From the IMG/VR virus record IMGVR_UViG_3300027659_000037, positions 1 through 60,661 of that record: DNA of 60,661 bases. One strand, 5' to 3'. The position numbers and the translations under genes were made by a program. Source of the stretch: a virus. The stretch's first letter is position 1. Each line of letters starts with the position of its first letter. Shown in pieces: positions 56,290-60,661 of this stretch. The notes under the pieces are model-generated. The model saw only the letters and a program-made list of their open reading frames with translations. It was not told where the DNA came from and searched no databases.

Positions 56290-57381
56290 TTAGGCCGTGC
56301 GATTCCACATGTAAACCACAACGTAGGGTTGCACGTTTGCACCTGTTGGACTTACACCTGCCGCTGTAATTGTTGTTGTTGTGCCAACAGTGATGCCTGT
56401 GGTTGCGGTGGCTGTCTGCGGGTTCGCCCAAGATGCCCCGTCTGCGTGTCCGGGGGCTTGTGGGCTGCTACCTGCACCATCCCGTAGGTTCATTGTGTGT
56501 GAGTGAGCAGGATCGGTAACTGTCGAGGTTGATGTTGCCGTGTGAGTGTGCGTCGGCACAATCGCGTCATAACTGCCGCCCGTAGTACCCGCAAGGTATG
56601 AGGCATTGCCAGAACCCATCATCACCTGACCCGCGCCGAAGGCAACCCAAGTACCAAATCCCAATAGCGTTCCGGGGTTGGTGGAAACAGTGCTGGAATA
56701 GATAGAGCCAACCGGATAGAACAAACTACCAAGTGCGGCAAGAGTTGTGACCCCAGTACCACCATTGGCAATAGGTAAGGTTCCTGTAACGTCAGTGGTC
56801 AGTACAACTTGGGACAGCGTAGCGTTTGTGCCGTCTGAGCGAAGCACTCGGTTGTTTGTCTGCGCACCAGTCAAGGCATTGATGGCTAACTGCTGGGTTA
56901 TCTGGCCTGTACCGCCTTTGGCGATTGCCAGCGTGCCGGTCAAGTTCTGCGCCTGCAAGTCAAACACGTTTGTGGCATCAGACCACACCATGATCTTGTC
57001 ACCGTTGACAACAGAGATACCTGTACCAGCAGCCGTGGTGTTACCAATGACCGTAGAGTTATAGATCGTTATGGTGTAGCCGCTGTTGTTGCGAACAATG
57101 TACTGTTTGGACGCAGGCGGGATGTAAACGTTGGTTGCCGCAGATGCTCCGGTAAAGCTCAGCATGGCGTACACGGACTGATTTAATGCTGCGCTGGATG
57201 TTGGCCCGTTGACGTAAGTCAGTGCTTGGTTGGTAGAAGTGATCGGTACAACCTGATAGCCCGCAACGGCTGTGTCCAGAATGTAGGCCAGATTGCTGTC
57301 TGTGGTTGCGCCCCACGCACCGGCTTGGTCGCCAGAGCCGATCAGTTCGATCCGCAGGCTTGATGAATATGTACTGCTCAT
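56290..57381 (-). CDS. Tail fibre/collar protein
   Basis: 363 aa. The start MSSTYSSSLRIELIGSGDQAGAWG is a common tail fibre N-terminus. Two LAIAKGGTGQ / LPIANGGTGV repeats of trimeric fibres follow, and then a C-terminal collar-type domain: FYPVGSIYSSTVSTNPGTLLGFGTW and HTHTATSTST...HSH, rich in His that may bind metal. Adsorption structure. Confidence 0.85.
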   Translation of the reverse strand: MSSTYSSSLRIELIGSGDQAGAWGATTDSNLAYILDTAVAGYQVVPITSTNQALTYVNGPTSSAALNQSVYAMLSFTGASAATNVYIPPASKQYIVRNNSGYTITIYNSTVIGNTTAAGTGISVVNGDKIMVWSDATNVFDLQAQNLTGTLAIAKGGTGQITQQLAINALTGAQTNNRVLRSDGTNATLSQVVLTTDVTGTLPIANGGTGVTTLAALGSLFYPVGSIYSSTVSTNPGTLLGFGTWVAFGAGQVMMGSGNASYLAGTTGGSYDAIVPTHTHTATSTSTVTDPAHSHTMNLRDGAGSSPQAPGHADGASWANPQTATATTGITVGTTTTITAAGVSPTGANVQPYVVVYMWNRTA

Positions 57382-57851
57382 TATGTTTCTCCTTGTTCGG
57401 TTTTGGCGGTTATTGGATCAGTCGGCCAAACCACAGACTCTACCCGTGGGTCAATATCTTGGGAAGTAATATCTCTGAGAGCTTGTCTGTAAGCCGCCCA
57501 CTCTGCCTTGTCTGGGGTGTTAACGTCGGGTATTTGAGTCCAATCAGTCTTGGCAATAAGTTCGTTCCTTGTGGTTCGTGTGTTTGACCACGCTGAATTT
57601 TTCCACGCAGTAATCTCTTCTTCCGTTAAGGTAACCACACGGACGATATAAACCCAATCGCCTTCTTCATAAGGCTCGCATTCTTGGAGTTTTTCAGTTA
57701 AATAACTATGCTCTTTGTGCATATTAACTGGTTTGGCGTTATTGGCGGAAAGAAATTCTGTGGTTGGGATACCATCTGGAAACGATGTATTTGGGAACAA
57801 CTCCCAAGAAAATCCAACAGTGATGGGGTTTGACAAAATTGCAATTTTCAT
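57381..57851 (-). CDS. Tail fibre assembly chaperone
   Basis: 156 aa. C-terminal half: TRNELIAKTDWTQIPDVNTPDKAEWAAYRQALRDIT...VVWPTDPI, the signature of the phage tail assembly chaperone family (Phage_tail_APC type) by recollection. Next to two fibre genes, so it probably helps fold or trimerise fibres. Confidence 0.8.
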   Translation of the reverse strand: MKIAILSNPITVGFSWELFPNTSFPDGIPTTEFLSANNAKPVNMHKEHSYLTEKLQECEPYEEGDWVYIVRVVTLTEEEITAWKNSAWSNTRTTRNELIAKTDWTQIPDVNTPDKAEWAAYRQALRDITSQDIDPRVESVVWPTDPITAKTEQGET

Positions 57852-57866
57852 ACGTTTCTTTCAAAT

Positions 57867-60044
57867 TTATAGATCGGGGAACGCTGCGGTTGGAGGTGTA
57901 AAATTTGATGTGTACACAGCATATTTTGAAATACGGAATTCATCTAAATAACCGGTAAATGTCCTTGCGGTGGTATTATATCCGCCCATCGTTAAATAGG
58001 CTGAAGGATAGTTATAACTATCCGTAACAATCAAAGCAGAATCAGCTACGCCGTCAATATAAACTGTTAAATTGCTTGCGCCTGTGCCATATCTAACCAC
58101 GGCAAAATGAATCCAAGCTGCGGTTGTTACGGTACTTGCAGTTCCAGTAGCCGCGCTTGCGGCTCCATAGAAAAGTCTTAAATTGTTACTTGTGTAATAC
58201 GCCAAGGCTAAACCTGTTTGAGCGCCAAACCCCGCTGCCGTAAACGCTATTTGAAAAATTCCTTTATCTGAAGTAGCTGCATCCGCATAAAACCAACCCT
58301 CTACAGTGAAATCCCCTGAACCCAATAATATGGCCTGATTGTCGTTATTTATAAAGTTTTGAGTGGTTATATAATTGGTTATTCCGCCCGGAAAACGTAT
58401 AGAGCTACCACCAAATTTTGACTGAGTTGTACTCAAGACAACACCAGTACCTTGTGGGATCAACATTTGGTTCATTGAACTGTCGTACATCCCGGCGGTT
58501 GAAAAATTAAGTAAAAGTGTAGTATTGGTCACCTGCGTTACAGGCGAAGTCGGCGGCGTAAAAGCAGCCGTATAAATTGCTGTTCCTTTTACAACTCTGT
58601 ATCCCGCAGCATACCCAACAACAGTTTGATCTACTCCCAGTTGCCAAGGTACGTTTGCGGCACTAAGATTATAATTTGTTGTGGCAGTTCCTACTGATAC
58701 ACCATTAACATACAAAGTTGTAAGAGTAGTGCTAGTTCTAACTAAAGCTATATGAGACCATGTTCCTGCAACATGAAATGCAGTTATAAGCGAAGTAATT
58801 ATACCGTTTGGTACGGCGGCGTTTTGAAACACGCTTAATCTACCACTTGTGGTAGAATCGAAAAAAAGTGCTAAACGATTACCACCTTCAAAGTTAAAAA
58901 GATCGTTCCGCGTGGTAACAGTATTAACAATATAAAACCAACCTTCAAGTGTATAGTTTGAAGTACCAAATACAAACTGCGAAACGGCGCTGCTTGCAAT
59001 TAACTCAATAGTAGAACTAGCTACGGTATTTGCATAACTCCCACTAAAAGATGCTGAAGTGTAGCCAACAGCAGTTGTAGGCGCGGAAATAGTTGCGTTT
59101 GGTATTGGGATTTGTGAAACAAACCACGGGTAATAAGACGTAGAAGCAGCCGCAGCCCCTCTGTACATCGTTAAAGTATTCGCGCTTATATTTACAATAT
59201 ATGGCCTAACAAAAGTAAGCAGACTTGTATTTGTCCCTGTAATAGCCGCAGTGTTTGAGCCGCCGTATGGATTAGCTGATTGTGTTGAGGTCAGTACGCT
59301 GGTTGGAACTGTAAATGTACCTGTGTAAACAGCAACCGCTTTAACAATACGTAGTTGGCTAATTAACCCGTCAAAATAATTGGCTGGAGTCGCTGTTCCG
59401 GTTGTTCCCGCATCACAGCAAAGATGCACGTTGCCAACTGTATTGGTAAAACTTGTTGCGCTTGTGCCTGTAGTCGCATCTGCAACTCCGTTAATGTAAA
59501 CCACTACTTGCCCAGAACCCGTACCACTTCTAACAACGGCTATGTGCGACCATACGTTTAAAGTTAGTGTTCCCGTTGTGGTTACAATGTTTGTTGCCAA
59601 AGCCGCGCCGCCCGCAAGTTGAACAGCGCCTGTTGTAGTTAATCTAAGGGCCATTCTTCCGGCAGAATTACTATCGTATATATCAACAATCCCCCTTATC
59701 GTTCCGTAAGAGTATGGGTACACCCAACACTCCATAGTAAAAGTTCCTGTACCCATTGCGAATACAGTATTAAAAGGGATTGTAAATATTGGAGTCTGCG
59801 CAGGTCTGCAATCTACTGAATAAGCACTTTTATACGGGTTAAAAGCTGATTGGCTTTGCTGTGTCCCGATTGTAGTGATAGTTAAAGGCGAGGGTGTGAC
59901 TGAGTCGACATAAGAATAATTATTTTGCCCGTTTGTGCCGTCCCCATGAACAAGGGTTGTTACATAATTAAACGGTGGGTTTGTTGCAGGAGGGGTGGGG
60001 CTTGCGGCAGCCGCTTTACCAGATTTAATTGCTCCACTAAACAT
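57867..60044 (-). CDS. Virion protein with three LamG/concanavalin-like domains
   Basis: 725 aa. Three jellyroll domains: (1) FTMECWVYPY, WSHIAVVRS, VVVYINGVAD; (2) YTLEGWFYIVN, WSHIALVRT, LYVNGVSVG; (3) FTVEGWFYADA, WIHFAVVRYG, VYIDGVADS. This fold binds carbohydrates, so it may be a receptor-binding spike attached to the fibre. Confidence 0.85.
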   Translation of the reverse strand: MFSGAIKSGKAAAASPTPPATNPPFNYVTTLVHGDGTNGQNNYSYVDSVTPSPLTITTIGTQQSQSAFNPYKSAYSVDCRPAQTPIFTIPFNTVFAMGTGTFTMECWVYPYSYGTIRGIVDIYDSNSAGRMALRLTTTGAVQLAGGAALATNIVTTTGTLTLNVWSHIAVVRSGTGSGQVVVYINGVADATTGTSATSFTNTVGNVHLCCDAGTTGTATPANYFDGLISQLRIVKAVAVYTGTFTVPTSVLTSTQSANPYGGSNTAAITGTNTSLLTFVRPYIVNISANTLTMYRGAAAASTSYYPWFVSQIPIPNATISAPTTAVGYTSASFSGSYANTVASSTIELIASSAVSQFVFGTSNYTLEGWFYIVNTVTTRNDLFNFEGGNRLALFFDSTTSGRLSVFQNAAVPNGIITSLITAFHVAGTWSHIALVRTSTTLTTLYVNGVSVGTATTNYNLSAANVPWQLGVDQTVVGYAAGYRVVKGTAIYTAAFTPPTSPVTQVTNTTLLLNFSTAGMYDSSMNQMLIPQGTGVVLSTTQSKFGGSSIRFPGGITNYITTQNFINNDNQAILLGSGDFTVEGWFYADAATSDKGIFQIAFTAAGFGAQTGLALAYYTSNNLRLFYGAASAATGTASTVTTAAWIHFAVVRYGTGASNLTVYIDGVADSALIVTDSYNYPSAYLTMGGYNTTARTFTGYLDEFRISKYAVYTSNFTPPTAAFPDL

Positions 60045-60055
60045 ACTTAAATCCT

Positions 60056-60661
60056 TTAAGGTGTGTAATTCTGGCCAACAGTTACGCCGTACCAGTTTGT
60101 ACCATCAGAGAAAAAACTTAAAATATCTTGTCTTCCCGCCGTTGCTGTAATTGTTGGCGCAGAACCGCCAGCCCACTTAACTGGGTTGGTGACAGAAGGA
60201 AACGTTACGGTACGACTGCCCGTTCCATCTTGCTTTAAAAACATAATAAATGATTTCCCACTAACTACGGCAGGAAATGTGAATACCGCATTGCCGGTCA
60301 AAGTAATAATTTGTACAGTTCCGTTTACCAAGTCTAAAGTTATAGCTGTGCTTGAGTTAGCGGAAAACGGTGTTTCTACGTAGTTTGTGACCGTTGGGTT
60401 GGTCAGCGTCTTGTTTGCAAATGTCTCAGTACCGCTCAACGTAGCCAAAGTACCTGTGGTTGGTAAAGTGACGGATGTTGCAGCTGAAACCGTCAAGGTT
60501 GTGCCAAACGCACCACTGATTGTGAGCGTACTTGCCGCATTGTTTGCCACCCCTGTACCGCCGTTTCCCGCAGGTAAGGTGCCTGATACATCCGCCGTCA
60601 AAGACACCGCACCAAACGTTGGCGCACCAGAGGCGTTTCCATGCAAAACCTGTGATGATGT
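60056..60661 (-). CDS. Tail fibre protein (5' end outside window)
   Basis: The frame is open to the right edge; residues ending GTLPAGNGGTGVANNA match the GGTGxxxx repeat of the other fibre gene. Ends in a beta-rich region with TLSGTETFANKTLTNPTV and a C-terminal NWYGVTVGQNYTP. It is probably a long fibre whose N-terminal part lies beyond the window. First gene (as far as seen) of the right late block. Confidence 0.82.
   Translation of the reverse strand, partial: TSSQVLHGNASGAPTFGAVSLTADVSGTLPAGNGGTGVANNAASTLTISGAFGTTLTVSAATSVTLPTTGTLATLSGTETFANKTLTNPTVTNYVETPFSANSSTAITLDLVNGTVQIITLTGNAVFTFPAVVSGKSFIMFLKQDGTGSRTVTFPSVTNPVKWAGGSAPTITATAGRQDILSFFSDGTNWYGVTVGQNYTP

Noticed and set aside
55953-56342. 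Minus-strand 129-codon alternative frame near the lysis genes
   Set aside because: It overlaps the fibre gene's end and the preferred frame, and its Ser/Leu/Arg-rich sequence reads as a frame shadow. The true gene is better explained by an ATT start in the other frame.
1-60661. tRNA genes
   Set aside because: I looked for T-arm and acceptor patterns in the intergenic regions and found none convincing; a dedicated tRNA scan would settle this.
1-60661. Prophage or integrated element with attachment sites
   Set aside because: No integrase, excisionase or host genes, and no att-like direct repeat at the edges.

Overview
The window reads as most of the genome of a tailed double-stranded DNA phage with podovirus-type architecture. 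It carries a large terminase, a portal protein, a scaffold, an HK97-type capsid protein, tail adaptor and nozzle-like proteins, and very large internal virion proteins. I see no tape measure, sheath or tail-tube gene. I recognise no tRNA, integrase, phage RNA polymerase or CRISPR array. Many small late proteins resemble types I associate with uncultured aquatic phages. Two promoters fit bacterial sigma-70 spacing, so host polymerase probably reads at least some genes. The host cannot be fixed from this sequence; a freshwater proteobacterium is only a guess.

Layout. (1) 1-13707, minus strand: head and packaging block, transcribed leftward in the order small-terminase candidate, large terminase, portal, GroES-like protein, scaffold, capsid, decoration-like proteins, a cluster of small Lys/Gly-rich proteins, a small holin candidate and a partial tail adaptor that runs off the left edge. 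(2) 13708-14417: divergent control region with a 14-bp tandem repeat, repeated TTGACATATA boxes and a G-run cluster. (3) 14418-40296, plus strand: early and replication block. It starts with two paralogous genes in duplicated units with structured leaders, then an operator/iteron-rich gap (15973-16789), many small coupled genes, a DUF3150-like/MoxR/VWA module, nucleases, a family A DNA polymerase, an RNA polymerase alpha-CTD-like protein, a SNF2-type helicase, an SSB candidate and a primase-helicase. (4) 40293-60661, minus strand: a 2168-residue metallopeptidase-containing protein, further internal virion proteins, two GNAT-fold proteins, a tail nozzle candidate, lysis genes, tail fibre genes and a LamG-domain protein. 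The last gene is cut by the right edge.

Because both edges cut minus-strand late genes, the simplest reading is a circularly permuted assembly with one leftward late operon crossing the edges and one rightward early operon. The two edges do not join in frame, so some sequence is probably missing between them.

The most unusual features are a family of late proteins with conserved ends and variable middles, a repeated TTCCGTC-tetraloop-GACGGAA stem-loop ahead of early genes, duplicated units whose leaders keep a hairpin while its bases change, an array of AGAAC half-sites, the phage MoxR/VWA module and the alpha-CTD-like protein.
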